The position numbers and the translations under genes are program-made. From Gemmatimonadota bacterium (GTDB taxonomy: Bacteria > Gemmatimonadota > Gemmatimonadetes > Gemmatimonadales > Gemmatimonadaceae): a stretch of 53,164 nucleotides of DNA. Shown here piece after piece: positions 15,820 to 24,218 of this stretch; within the stretch, counting starts at the first letter, position 1, and the number at the start of each line of letters is the position of its first letter. The notes beneath the pieces were generated by a model. It was not told where the DNA came from, did no database searches, and saw nothing but the letters and a program-made list of their open reading frames with translations. The stretch covers positions 1 through 53,164 of the forward strand of contig JAHFCT010000023.1 of NCBI GenBank assembly GCA_023249375.1. The letters run 5' to 3'.

Positions 15820-17324
15820 CGACGTCTTCGCTTCCCGTCGCCGCGTTCCTCGTGCCGCTGCTCGCCGGCGTCCTCCTGCTCGTATCGGGAGGCGGCCGGC
15901 GACGGTTCTGTGAATGGGTGGCGCTCGCCGCGTCCGCGTTTCTCGCCGTGGCGGGGGTGTGGGTCGCGATTCAAGTGGCGGCGGGGAGCATCCTCGTGGC
16001 GTGGGGCGAGGAACTGCGCGTCGATGCGCTCTCCGCCCTGATGATGCTCGTCGTCGGCGTGCTGGGCTTCCTCGCGATCGTGTACGCCGTGCGCTACAGC
16101 GAACACGGGCGCATGATGGACGCGCCCGGCATGGGCGGCCCCGAGCGCCGGCCGGCGGTCTTCTACGCTTTGGTGCTGCTCTTCCTGGGCACGATGACGT
16201 GGGCCGTGGTGACGAACAACGTCGTGATGCTCTACGTCGCGGTGGAAGCAACGACGCTGAGCTCCGGATTGCTCGTCGCCTTCTTCTGGGACAAGCGCGC
16301 GCTCGAGGCGGGCTACAAGTATCTGATCCTGCTCACGGTGGGCATCACGTTCGCGTTGCTCGGATGCGTCGTCGTCTATGCCGCCGGCGCGGCGACGGGC
16401 GCGATCACCGGCGTCGACACGCTGCTGCTCAGCCACATCCGCGACGTGGCGCACCTGATCCCGCGCCCGACGGCGCTGATGGCGGTGGCGCTGCTCGTCG
16501 TCGGATTCGGCACGAAGGCCGGCCTGGTGCCGTTCCACGTCTGGCTGCCGGACGCGCACGCCGAGGCGCCAGCGCCCGTCAGCGTACTGCTCTCGGGGAT
16601 CATGATCAAGGTCGCGCTGTACGCGATGGCGCGGACCATCAGCATGTTCTTTCCGGCCGTTCCGCAGCTCACGATCTTCGCTGTCGCTCTGGGATGTCTG
16701 ACGATGCTCGTCGGCGTTGTGCTCGCGCTGGCTCAGGACGACCTCAAACGGCTGCTTGCGTATTCGTCAGTCAGCCAGATGGGATACGTGCTCGCGGGCA
16801 TTGCCCTGGGCACGTATCTGGGCGCGTACGGCGGGCTGTTCCATCTGCTGAATCACGCGCTGTTCAAGGCGCTGCTGTTCATGGCGGCTGGCGCGCTCGT
16901 GTTCGCCACCGGGGCGCGCCGCGTGAGCGAACTCGGCGGACTAGCGCGGCGGATGCCCGTGACCGCGGCGTGCTTCCTTGTCGGCGCACTTTCGATTGCG
17001 GGGTTCCCGCCGTTCAACGGTTTCTGGAGCAAGTTCACGATCTACGTAGCGCTCGCACGCTCGGGGTTGTGGTGGGCGGTGGGGGTGGCGGTCTTCACCA
17101 GTCTGCTCACGATGGTGGCGCTGGTCCGGCCGGTGATTCGAGTGTTCTGGGCGGCACCGACGGGCGACGCGCACCGTCTGGACGGCGTGCAGGAGGTGCC
17201 AGCCGCGCTGTGGGTGCCGATGGTCGTGCTCGCCGCGCTGTGCCTGCTCCTCGGCGTGGTGCCGTCCGCGGCGTACGCACTGCTCCACCGCGCGGCGACG
17301 GTACTCGCCGTGCTCGGCGGGTAG
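15813..17324 (+). CDS. hyfF: Antiporter-like membrane subunit, HyfF type (proton channel 3)
   Basis: The 503-aa protein has about 14 helices. It carries VAVEATTLSSGLLVAFF (conserved Glu), GFGTKAGLVPFHVWLPDAHAEAP and SGIMIKVALYAMAR with the channel lysines, and LAQDDLKRLLAYSSVSQMGY. This sequence type matches HyfF. With the two other antiporter-like subunits it gives three possible ion channels. An RBS-like GGGG precedes the next gene after an 8-base gap. Confidence 0.92.
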   Translation: MVTTSSLPVAAFLVPLLAGVLLLVSGGGRRRFCEWVALAASAFLAVAGVWVAIQVAAGSILVAWGEELRVDALSALMMLVVGVLGFLAIVYAVRYSEHGRMMDAPGMGGPERRPAVFYALVLLFLGTMTWAVVTNNVVMLYVAVEATTLSSGLLVAFFWDKRALEAGYKYLILLTVGITFALLGCVVVYAAGAATGAITGVDTLLLSHIRDVAHLIPRPTALMAVALLVVGFGTKAGLVPFHVWLPDAHAEAPAPVSVLLSGIMIKVALYAMARTISMFFPAVPQLTIFAVALGCLTMLVGVVLALAQDDLKRLLAYSSVSQMGYVLAGIALGTYLGAYGGLFHLLNHALFKALLFMAAGALVFATGARRVSELGGLARRMPVTAACFLVGALSIAGFPPFNGFWSKFTIYVALARSGLWWAVGVAVFTSLLTMVALVRPVIRVFWAAPTGDAHRLDGVQEVPAALWVPMVVLAALCLLLGVVPSAAYALLHRAATVLAVLGG

Positions 17325-17332
17325 GGGGGCGC

Positions 17333-17833
17333 ATGTTCAAGGAGCTCTGCCGCAAGGCGTTTACTCGGTCGCTGTGGGTCTACCACGCGAATGCCGGCGC
17401 GTGCAACGGGTGCGACATCGAAGTCATCGACGTGCTCACGCCCTACTATGACGCGGAGCGGTTTGGCATTCGGCTGGTGGGGTCGCCGCGGCACGCCGAC
17501 GTGATTCTGCTCAGCGGGCCGGTCACGCGACAGGCGGCGCCAGCGCTGAAACGGCTGCTGGATGCCGTTCCTGATCCCAAGCTGGTCGTCGCGGTGGGAT
17601 CGTGCGCCGCGGGCGGCGGAAGCTGGTTCGACACCTACGCGACGACCGGTGGTGCGAACGAGACCATTCACGTCGATTACTTCATTCCCGGGTGCCCGCC
17701 GCGCCCCGAGGCGATTCTCTATGCGCTCGCCGTGGCGATGGGGCTCGTGCCCAAGAAAGCGGCTCCGGAGCATTGGCAACAGGAGACGCTGGAGGAGCTT
17801 GCGGCGGGCATCACGCATCTGAAACGAGCATGA
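17333..17833 (+). CDS. hyfI: [NiFe]-hydrogenase small subunit, NuoB/HyfI type
   Basis: The 166-aa protein has the four cysteines of the proximal [4Fe-4S] cluster: Cys24 and Cys27 (GACNGCDIEV), Cys91 (GSCAAGGG) and Cys121 (PGCPPRPE). It takes electrons from the HyfH-like ferredoxin and passes them to the NiFe site. It is the last gene of the operon; a repeat and a strong terminator follow. No hyp maturation genes other than the protease are seen in the window. Confidence 0.95.
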   Translation: MFKELCRKAFTRSLWVYHANAGACNGCDIEVIDVLTPYYDAERFGIRLVGSPRHADVILLSGPVTRQAAPALKRLLDAVPDPKLVVAVGSCAAGGGSWFDTYATTGGANETIHVDYFIPGCPPRPEAILYALAVAMGLVPKKAAPEHWQQETLEELAAGITHLKRA

Positions 17834-17836
17834 CGG

Positions 17837-17900
17837 CGATTGAGGACAGGGATCACGGATTGCGATCGCGGATCACGATTTCGGATCGAGATCGCGATGA
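17837..17900. repeat. GATC-rich intergenic repeat, copy 2
   Basis: It starts four bases after the hydrogenase operon stop. Its first 24 bases (17837-17860) are identical to 24219-24242. The rest has GCGATCGC and several GATC/GATCACG units. It leads straight into a terminator. Confidence 0.8.
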
Positions 17901-17936
17901 CACCAGAACGGCCGCCGAGAGGCGGCCGTTCTGGTG
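17901..17936. terminator. Strong bidirectional terminator of the hydrogenase operon
   Basis: A perfect 16-bp stem (17901-17916 with 17921-17936) encloses loop GAGA. It lies between two convergent genes and can stop transcription from both sides. Its core is GGCCGCC/GGCGGCC. Confidence 0.8.
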
Positions 17937-17954
17937 GTCGTTGCCCTCCGGGAG

Positions 17955-18800
17955 CTAGGGCTTCTTCGCGATCGGCTTCCGCTTCCAGTAGCCTGGGTCC
18001 GCGGTGACCCATTCTGCGGGCGGGAGACTCTGCTGTGGTGCAAACGAGAAGAGGTCGGTCTGCTGGCTGGCGACCGCGTTGGCGGTATTCGCGGCAATCT
18101 TCTTTTGGCCTTCGGGGCCGCCCAGCGCCGCGATGTACGCCGCACCCGTGTGCAGGGTGGCGTTGTCCAGTTCAGCGAGGGACTTGTGGGCGACGAACAT
18201 GAAATACGTGGGTCCGGGGCCGCCTCCGGCCACCTGCCAAATCGAATACTTATCCGAGAGCTTCGCACTCTCGTGCGCGGCCTTGATGAGCTTTCGATTC
18301 TCCTCGAACTCGGCGGCATGTCCGGGCCGCACCGAGATACGCGTCACCACGAAGTAACGGCTTGCGGCCAGATCCGCCGGTCCGCCGTAGCCGAGGTCCT
18401 CGCGGGCCGATAGCACCATCAGTCGGGCGTCACTGAGGTACTCTGACTCGGGCGGCACGAACTTCTTGTTGACGGCATCAAGGGCCGGGTTTGCGTCGAC
18501 GGCCTTGTTGGTCTTCTCGTAGTCGCCCCACGTGGGATAGAGGCTCATGTACCAGTTCTCGGACGGTCCGGTCATCGCCGACATCGCGAGCATCGACGTG
18601 GGGAACTTGGCGGCGGCGTTGGCGGCCGACCAGTTCACCTCGTGCGCGTCGTGGGCAAAGCCTTTTCCGACCTTCACCGTCTCCCGAAAGACAGTAAGCA
18701 CCGTGAACGCCGGGGCGGCCGGCTTCTCCTGTGCCGTGACCGCGATTGGCGCGAGCACGGCGACGGCGAGAGACAAGCGGGCAGCGTAATGCCTCATCAT
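17955..18800 (-). CDS. Secreted protein of unknown family
   Basis: The 281-aa protein begins with a clear Sec signal peptide (MMRHYAARLSLAVAVLAPIA, cut after VTAQ). The mature part has no motif that I recognise. Patterns include NWYMSLYPTWGDYEK, RYFVVTRISVRPGHAAEFEENR and PTYFMFVAHKSLAEL, which may be two dimeric alpha-beta barrel-like halves. That is a guess. Start ATG 18800 has AGGAG six bases upstream. It is convergent with the hydrogenase operon and shares its terminator region. Confidence 0.75.
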   Translation of the reverse strand: MMRHYAARLSLAVAVLAPIAVTAQEKPAAPAFTVLTVFRETVKVGKGFAHDAHEVNWSAANAAAKFPTSMLAMSAMTGPSENWYMSLYPTWGDYEKTNKAVDANPALDAVNKKFVPPESEYLSDARLMVLSAREDLGYGGPADLAASRYFVVTRISVRPGHAAEFEENRKLIKAAHESAKLSDKYSIWQVAGGGPGPTYFMFVAHKSLAELDNATLHTGAAYIAALGGPEGQKKIAANTANAVASQQTDLFSFAPQQSLPPAEWVTADPGYWKRKPIAKKP

Positions 18801-18827
18801 GGGGGGCTCCTGAAGTGCGAGGGGGCG

Positions 18828-18851
18828 CGCGGCGGATGGGTATCCGCCGCG
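18828..18851 (-). promoter_or_regulatory. Perfect 10-bp inverted repeat in a divergent intergenic region
   Basis: CGCGGCGGAT and ATCCGCCGCG enclose loop GGGT, 27 bases before the start of the secreted-protein gene. It could be an operator or a stem in the mRNA leader. Confidence 0.4.
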
Positions 18852-18986
18852 AACGAACGTAGCGCGCAGGTCCGAATCGGTAAGGCCAAGCGGTGCGGGG
18901 CAGTAGCACCGGCTCACGGACGTGCCAGAGACGCCGGACCGCGGTGCCGGTTGCGGGGCTCGCCGTCCATTCATTACAGTGAGGCC

Positions 18987-19550
18987 ATGCCCCGCACCAC
19001 GATGCAGGCTCTCAGCGCCGCCATCGCCCTCGCCTTCACCGCGATGGCGGGTCGCGCCCAGACCGATTCGGTGAAGAAGGACACCGCGTCGCTGCCGAGC
19101 GTGGCAATCATTGCCAAGCGCAATCTGACGTCGACCAACCGGGAAGGGTTCTACGACCGCAAGAAACTCGGGCTCGGCACGTTCTTCGACTCGACGGATG
19201 TGCGGCAGTTCGACGGATCCGGCCTCGCCGAGCGCCTGCGTGGCGTGGGCGGAGTGCGCATCGTCTCGTTCCACGAGAAGAACGAGCAGAATCTGACGCC
19301 CGAATTGCGGGCGGCGAGTTCCATTCATCAGGGTATGAATGGCGAGCCGTGCTGGAGCTCGGTCGTCTACGACAACGTCACCATCTATCGGTCCGGCAGC
19401 TTTGGCCGACCCCCGAATTTGCGCACGGACCTTGGCATCACGGGGCTCGAAGCGATCGAGTTCTATCGCGGCCACATGCAGGCGCCGCAGATGGTGAGTG
19501 CAATGGCCGACTGCGGCATTCTGGTGCTGTGGTCGCGGCGGAAACACTGA
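18987..19550 (+). CDS. TonB plug-domain protein without a barrel
   Basis: The 187-aa protein has a signal peptide (cleavage near GRAQ) and then only a plug-type domain. The pattern is GLAERLRGVGGVRIV, a Cys in GEPCWSSVVYDNV, then GLEAIEFYRGHMQAP and CGILVLWSRR. The final CGxxxxWxRR is typical of plug domains of TonB receptors, where it precedes the barrel. Here the protein ends at that point. A role as a surface or periplasmic partner is possible; no known function fits. The next gene begins 20 bases later. Confidence 0.7.
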   Translation: MPRTTMQALSAAIALAFTAMAGRAQTDSVKKDTASLPSVAIIAKRNLTSTNREGFYDRKKLGLGTFFDSTDVRQFDGSGLAERLRGVGGVRIVSFHEKNEQNLTPELRAASSIHQGMNGEPCWSSVVYDNVTIYRSGSFGRPPNLRTDLGITGLEAIEFYRGHMQAPQMVSAMADCGILVLWSRRKH

Positions 19551-19555
19551 GCGCG

Positions 19556-19627
19556 CGCGAGGGACGCCGCGTGGGCGTTGCACAGTCGCGCCGCGAGGGA
19601 CGCCGCGTGGGCGCTGCACAGTCGCGC
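19556..19627 (+). repeat. 36-bp tandem duplication in the signal-peptide region
   Basis: Two 36-base units (starting 19556 and 19592) differ at one base. Each codes for REGRRVGVAQSR or REGRRVGAAQSR and keeps the frame of the esterase gene, giving repeated twin-arginine segments. Confidence 0.85.
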
Positions 19628-20380
19628 CGCGAATTCCTGGCGTTGCTGGCCGGCGGCACGGCGGCCGCGGCCTGCGCGAACTCGATTGCCGGAGTCCGCG
19701 ACTCGGCGGGCGGCGGGTCTCCGCGGCTCGCGTCGCGTCCCGGCACGCCCACGCAAACGCTGACGCCGGGGACTTACCAGATCACGGCGTCGAATCCCAA
19801 TGACGGCTCGCTCGTCGTGCCGTCGTCGTACAGTGCGTCGCGCAGCATGCCACTGCTGGTCTCATTTCACGGAGCGGGGCAGGGTGCCGTCAGCATGCTG
19901 TCAGCGATGAGCCCGTATGCAGAGAGCCGCGGCTTTCTGCTGCTCGCGATCGGTGCCCGCGGACTCACGTGGGACGTGTTCACGTACAAGTACAGCTACG
20001 ACATCACATTCATTGACAGCGCGCTGGCGTGGGCCTTTGCGCGGTGCAATGTCGACGCGGCGCGCGTCACCGTGAACGGATTCTCCGACGGCGCGAGCTA
20101 CGCGCTGGGGCTCGGACTCGGGAATGGCGATCTCTTCTCGCGCGCGATTGCCTGGTCGCCGGGATTTCTGCCGGGGTCCGATACCAGCCCCGTGGGGAAG
20201 GCGCGATTCTTCGTGTCGCACGGAAAGCAGGACACCGTGCTGCCCATCGACAGCGCGAGCCGCGTAATCGTTCCCAGCCTGACGTCCAGCGGATATGATG
20301 TGACGTACGTGGAGTTTGACGGCGGGCACCAGATGCCGGCCGCGGTGGTCAATCAGGCAATGGACTGGATGCTCGCCTAG
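19571..20380 (+). CDS. Tat-exported alpha/beta-hydrolase (esterase/feruloyl esterase-like)
   Basis: The 269-aa protein has a twin-arginine signal (SRREFLALLAGG) with a lipobox-like AAAAC, so it may be a Tat lipoprotein. The catalytic parts are visible: oxyanion loop VSFHGAGQG, nucleophile Ser in NGFSDGAS, acid Asp in HGKQDTVLP and His in GGHQMP. This is the PHB-depolymerase/feruloyl-esterase (LpqC) style of hydrolase; the substrate is not clear. Two GTG starts are possible (19571 or 19607) because of the 36-bp duplication; both leave a full Tat motif. Confidence 0.8.
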   Translation: MGVAQSRREGRRVGAAQSRREFLALLAGGTAAAACANSIAGVRDSAGGGSPRLASRPGTPTQTLTPGTYQITASNPNDGSLVVPSSYSASRSMPLLVSFHGAGQGAVSMLSAMSPYAESRGFLLLAIGARGLTWDVFTYKYSYDITFIDSALAWAFARCNVDAARVTVNGFSDGASYALGLGLGNGDLFSRAIAWSPGFLPGSDTSPVGKARFFVSHGKQDTVLPIDSASRVIVPSLTSSGYDVTYVEFDGGHQMPAAVVNQAMDWMLA

Positions 20381-20451
20381 ACGAGCGCACTGATGTGCAC
20401 GGGTCGCCGTCGTCCGGCGCACCCCTTGGCATAACATGGGAGAACGAAGCG

Positions 20452-20979
20452 ATGAAGGGACGCAGCGCGTGGGTAGCGGTGCTGGCGGCGAGTGTGATGG
20501 CCGCTGGCTGCGGGCAGAAGGCGAAGCAGGAGGCGAACGCCGCGAAGGTGGAGCACGCCATGGCCGAACTCGGCATTGCCGCGGTCTGGCAGGCGTATCG
20601 GTCGGCGGGCCCGGCCGCCGACCTCAAGGCGTACGTCGACATCTACTCGAACGAAGTCGCATACTCGGCGCCGGGCACACCGACGCTTCGCCGCCTGCCC
20701 GCGGTGCGCGAATATCTCGCCGACAAGTTCAAGAAGTCGCACTATCTCGAGACCGACGTGCTGCTTGGCGTGCCGATGATCGAGGGTGACCACGCGATGC
20801 AGTTCGGGTCATACTGGGAGATTCGCTCGGAAGACGGAAAGAACCCGCACGCGACGGACTACGGCCAGTTCGCCGCCGAGCTGCGGCGTGAATCGGACGG
20901 CAAGTGGCGGATCTGGCGGCATCAGATGACGCTCGACTCGAGCGTCGTCTGGATGAAGCCGAAGCCTGCCGCGCGGTAA
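20452..20979 (+). CDS. SnoaL/NTF2-like lipoprotein
   Basis: The 175-aa protein has a lipoprotein signal ending MAAGC. The mature part has an NTF2-like fold pattern seen in SnoaL or DUF4440 proteins: VWQAYRSAGPAADLKAYVDIYSN, PTLRRLPAVREYLADKF and the final WRIWRHQMTLDSSVVW. Such domains bind small molecules or act as isomerases; no catalytic site can be named. ATG 20452 was chosen over 20395 because the former begins the signal peptide. The next gene begins one base after the stop. Confidence 0.75.
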   Translation: MKGRSAWVAVLAASVMAAGCGQKAKQEANAAKVEHAMAELGIAAVWQAYRSAGPAADLKAYVDIYSNEVAYSAPGTPTLRRLPAVREYLADKFKKSHYLETDVLLGVPMIEGDHAMQFGSYWEIRSEDGKNPHATDYGQFAAELRRESDGKWRIWRHQMTLDSSVVWMKPKPAAR

Positions 20980-20980
20980 C

Positions 20981-22867
20981 GTGCTGCGGCTCGCGCTGCT
21001 GCTGCCCAGCGTGCTCGTGGCGCAGGCCACGACGCCGGGCAGGGCGAGCGCGCCAGCGACGGTCACCGCCGCGGCAGAGCAGTACGAAGCGGTGCTCTCC
21101 GCGCGAAACGTGATGATCCCGATGCGCGACGGCACGCGGCTGGCGACGGACATCTGGCGCCCGTCGCGCAATGGCGTGCCCGTTCCGGGGAAGTTCCCGG
21201 TCCTGCTGCTTCGCACGCCGTACGACAAGACGGCGCGTGCCCCGCAGGCACCGTATTTCGCGGAGCACGGCTACGTCGTCGCGCTGCAAGACATCCGCGG
21301 GCAAAACAAGTCCGAAGGCGTGTTCGCCAAGGTGCAGCCCAAGGACGCCAGCGACGGGTACGACACCGTGGAGTGGCTGTCGCACCAGTTCTTCTCGAAC
21401 GGCAGCGTGGGAATGTGGGGCACGTCGTTCGACGCGCACATGCAGGCCGGCGCCGCCGCGCTGCATCCGCCCTCGCTCAAGACGGTGCTCATCAACATGG
21501 GCGGCATGTCGAACGCGTGGGATCATGGCGTGCGATTCCGCGGCGCGTACGAGATGGGGCGGCAGCTCACCTGGGCCTGGATGCAGATTCTGGCCGACCC
21601 GCACGCGGAGGCCGCGAAGACGATTCTGGAAAGAGAGAAGGTGGAGGACTGGTACGAGAGGCAGCCCATGCCGCGCGGACACAACCCGCTGTCGGCGGCG
21701 CCGCAGTACGAAGGGTGGTACACGGAGTTCTTTGAACACGCCAACTACGACGCGTTCTGGAAGGACCCGATGATGGCCTGGGACGAGCACTACGCCGAGA
21801 CGGCGGATATCCCGATGCTTCACGTGGGGGGCTGGTACGACATCTTCCTCGCGGGGACGTTCCGGAATTTCGCGGAACTTCGAAAGATCAAGCGCGCGCC
21901 GCAGCGCGTGCTCGTGGGACCGTGGACACACAGCGGCAACGGCCGCAGCTTCGCGGGCGATGTGTCGTTCGGTGACAGCGCCGTCATTCCCGATTTCGCG
22001 ACTGCGTTTCATCTGCGCTGGTTCGATCACTTCCTCAAGGGAATGAACACGGGCGCGGAGCACGACGCGCCGGTGCGGTTATTCGTGATGGGCACCGGCG
22101 ACGGGCACAAGGACGCCGACGGGCGGCTCTTCCACGGCGGCTATTGGCGTGACGCCGATGCGTGGCCGCTCACCGGGACGCGGTTCGTGCCGTACTACTT
22201 TCACGGCGACGGTTCGTTGTCTCCAAAGAAGCCGACGGCCTGGGCGTCGTCATCACGCTACACGTTCGATCCGCACCATCCGGTGCCGACCATCGGTGGC
22301 GGCGCCTCCGCGCGGCTGAAGGACGGTGCCTACGATCAGCGCGAAGGACCGCGCTTCCCTCCGTCAAAGCCACCGTACCTGCCGCTGCGCTCGCGCCCCG
22401 ACGTGCTCGTCTTCCAGACGGAACCGCTAGCGGAGGACGTCACTGTGATCGGGCCGATCAAAGTGGTGCTGTACGCCTCGGCGTCCACCGTGGACGCGGA
22501 CTTCACCGCGAAGCTCGTTGACGTGTATCCCGCGAGCGACGAGTGGCCCGGCGGCTTCGATCTCAATCTGACCGACGCCATCGTGCGCGGCCGCTACCGC
22601 GCCACGCGCGACCACGAAGTGCTGCTTGCGCCGGGACTCACCTATCCCTTCACGATCGAGCCGTTCCCGACCGCGAACGTTTTCAAGAAAGGGCACCGCA
22701 TTCGCGTCGACGTGTCGAGCAGCAACTTCCCGCGCTTCGACGTGAACCCGAATACGGGCGAGCCGCTGGGCCGCAATCAGCGGATGGTGAGCACCAACAT
22801 CATCGTGCAGCACAGCGCGGCGTTCCCGTCCCACATCGTGCTGCCGCTCGCGCCGGCGCGGCCGTGA
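20981..22867 (+). CDS. CocE/NonD-family hydrolase (X-Pro dipeptidyl-peptidase S15 type)
   Basis: The 628-aa protein has a signal peptide and the S15/CocE layout: an N-terminal hydrolase domain (MRDGTRLATDIWRP, LLLRTPYDK, GMWGTSFDAHMQ with the nucleophile Ser in GTSF), a helical cap, and a C-terminal jelly-roll domain (LVDVYPASDEWPGGFDLNL, IRVDVSSSNFPRFDVNPNTG). The acid Asp and His lie near PMLHVGGWYDIF and WTHSGNG. Family members cleave peptide or ester bonds. Start GTG 20981 follows the previous stop directly. Confidence 0.88.
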   Translation: MLRLALLLPSVLVAQATTPGRASAPATVTAAAEQYEAVLSARNVMIPMRDGTRLATDIWRPSRNGVPVPGKFPVLLLRTPYDKTARAPQAPYFAEHGYVVALQDIRGQNKSEGVFAKVQPKDASDGYDTVEWLSHQFFSNGSVGMWGTSFDAHMQAGAAALHPPSLKTVLINMGGMSNAWDHGVRFRGAYEMGRQLTWAWMQILADPHAEAAKTILEREKVEDWYERQPMPRGHNPLSAAPQYEGWYTEFFEHANYDAFWKDPMMAWDEHYAETADIPMLHVGGWYDIFLAGTFRNFAELRKIKRAPQRVLVGPWTHSGNGRSFAGDVSFGDSAVIPDFATAFHLRWFDHFLKGMNTGAEHDAPVRLFVMGTGDGHKDADGRLFHGGYWRDADAWPLTGTRFVPYYFHGDGSLSPKKPTAWASSSRYTFDPHHPVPTIGGGASARLKDGAYDQREGPRFPPSKPPYLPLRSRPDVLVFQTEPLAEDVTVIGPIKVVLYASASTVDADFTAKLVDVYPASDEWPGGFDLNLTDAIVRGRYRATRDHEVLLAPGLTYPFTIEPFPTANVFKKGHRIRVDVSSSNFPRFDVNPNTGEPLGRNQRMVSTNIIVQHSAAFPSHIVLPLAPARP

Positions 22868-22913
22868 CGCGCGGCGTGCGTTGCCGGACGGATCCGTCCA
22901 CGGAGCGGCACCA

Positions 22914-24215
22914 ATGCTGACGCTGCTCGCGTTCTCGATGGTCGTCGTCTTCATGCTGCTCATCATGACCAAACGGCTGTCGGCGCTCACCGCGCTCATT
23001 CTCGTGCCCGTGGCGTTTGGCATGCTGGGCGGATTCACCCGGGAGCTGGGCCCGATGATGCTCGCCGGCGTCACGAGGCTGGCACCGACCGGCGTGATGC
23101 TGACGTTCGCGATTCTCTACTTCGCGGTCATGATCGACGCGGGGCTGTTCGATCCGCTCGTGCGCGCCATCGTCAGGATCGTGCATGGCGACCCGATGAA
23201 GATCGTTGTTGGCACGGCAGTGCTGGCGCTCTTCGTCTCGCTCGACGGCGACGGCTCGACGACCTACATGATCACGACGGCGGCGATGCTCCCGCTGTAC
23301 CGGCGTCTTGGCCTGCGCCCGCTGATCCTCGCCTGCGTCATCATGATCTCGGGCGGCGTGATGAACATTCTGCCGTGGGGCGGACCGACGGCGCGCGTGG
23401 CCAGCGCGCTCGGCGTCGACTCGAGCGTGATCTTCGTGCCGCTCATTCCGGCGATGATCGCCGGCGCGGCGTGGGTGATCTTCGTGTCGTGGCGCCTCGG
23501 CCTGCGCGAGCGCGCGCGGCTGGCACACGCGGGCGCGATGACCGACGCCGGGCTTATCGAGGCCGTCACCGCCGATCACACGGCGCACCGCCGCCGCGGT
23601 CGCATGATCCCCAACGCGCTGCTCACCGTCGCGCTGATGATCGCGCTCGTGCTGGGGGCAATGCCGCTGCCCGTGCTTTTCATGCTGGGCTTCGCGCTCG
23701 CGGTGCTGTTGAACATCCCGACCGTAGAAGAGCAGAAGGCGATGCTGACGACGCACGCCGCCAACGTCATCGCGGTGGCCGGCATGATCTTCGCCGCCGG
23801 CATCTTTACCGGCATCCTGTCGGGGACCAAGATGATCGACGCCATGGCGGACAGCGTCATCACGCTCATTCCCGCGGCGCTCGGCCCGTATATGACCGTC
23901 GTCACCGGCCTGCTGAGCATTCCGTTCACGTTCTTCATCTCGAACGACGCCTTCTATTTTGGCGTGCTGCCCATTCTTGCCAAGGCGGGCGCCGCGTACG
24001 GGATCGCCGCGGCCGAAATGGGACGCGCGTCACTCGTCGGACAGCCGGTGCACTTGCTCAGCCCGCTCGTGCCCTCCACCTACTTGCTCGTCGGACTCGT
24101 AGACGTGCCGTTCGACGAACATCAGCGGTATACGATCAAGTGGGCGTTTGCGACGGCGATCGTGATGCTGGTGGCCGGGCTGGCGACGGCGGCGTTTCCG
24201 CTGGTCGGAAGATAG
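22914..24215 (+). CDS. CitMHS-family citrate-metal/proton symporter
   Basis: The 433-aa protein has about 12 membrane helices. Its repeats match CitM/CitH transporters: SLDGDGSTTYMITTAAMLPLY, ILPWGGPTARVASALGV, and the second-half counterpart SIPFTFFISNDAFYFGVLPIL with PVHLLSPLVPSTYLLVGL. These carriers take up citrate complexed with Mg or Ca together with protons. ATG 22914 lies in a good leader context; an upstream in-frame start would add a charged stretch. It lies after the CocE gene on the same strand with a 46-base gap. Confidence 0.9.
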   Translation: MLTLLAFSMVVVFMLLIMTKRLSALTALILVPVAFGMLGGFTRELGPMMLAGVTRLAPTGVMLTFAILYFAVMIDAGLFDPLVRAIVRIVHGDPMKIVVGTAVLALFVSLDGDGSTTYMITTAAMLPLYRRLGLRPLILACVIMISGGVMNILPWGGPTARVASALGVDSSVIFVPLIPAMIAGAAWVIFVSWRLGLRERARLAHAGAMTDAGLIEAVTADHTAHRRRGRMIPNALLTVALMIALVLGAMPLPVLFMLGFALAVLLNIPTVEEQKAMLTTHAANVIAVAGMIFAAGIFTGILSGTKMIDAMADSVITLIPAALGPYMTVVTGLLSIPFTFFISNDAFYFGVLPILAKAGAAYGIAAAEMGRASLVGQPVHLLSPLVPSTYLLVGLVDVPFDEHQRYTIKWAFATAIVMLVAGLATAAFPLVGR

Positions 24216-24218
24216 GGC

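Noticed and set aside
17837-17936. CRISPR-like array or attachment site
   Set aside because: The units are short, irregular and without spacers, and no cas gene or integrase is nearby. The dispersed-repeat explanation fits better.
17955-19619. 554-codon minus frame covering the secreted protein and more
   Set aside because: Only the part from ATG 18800 has a signal peptide and ribosome site. The upstream part is opposite the plug-domain gene.
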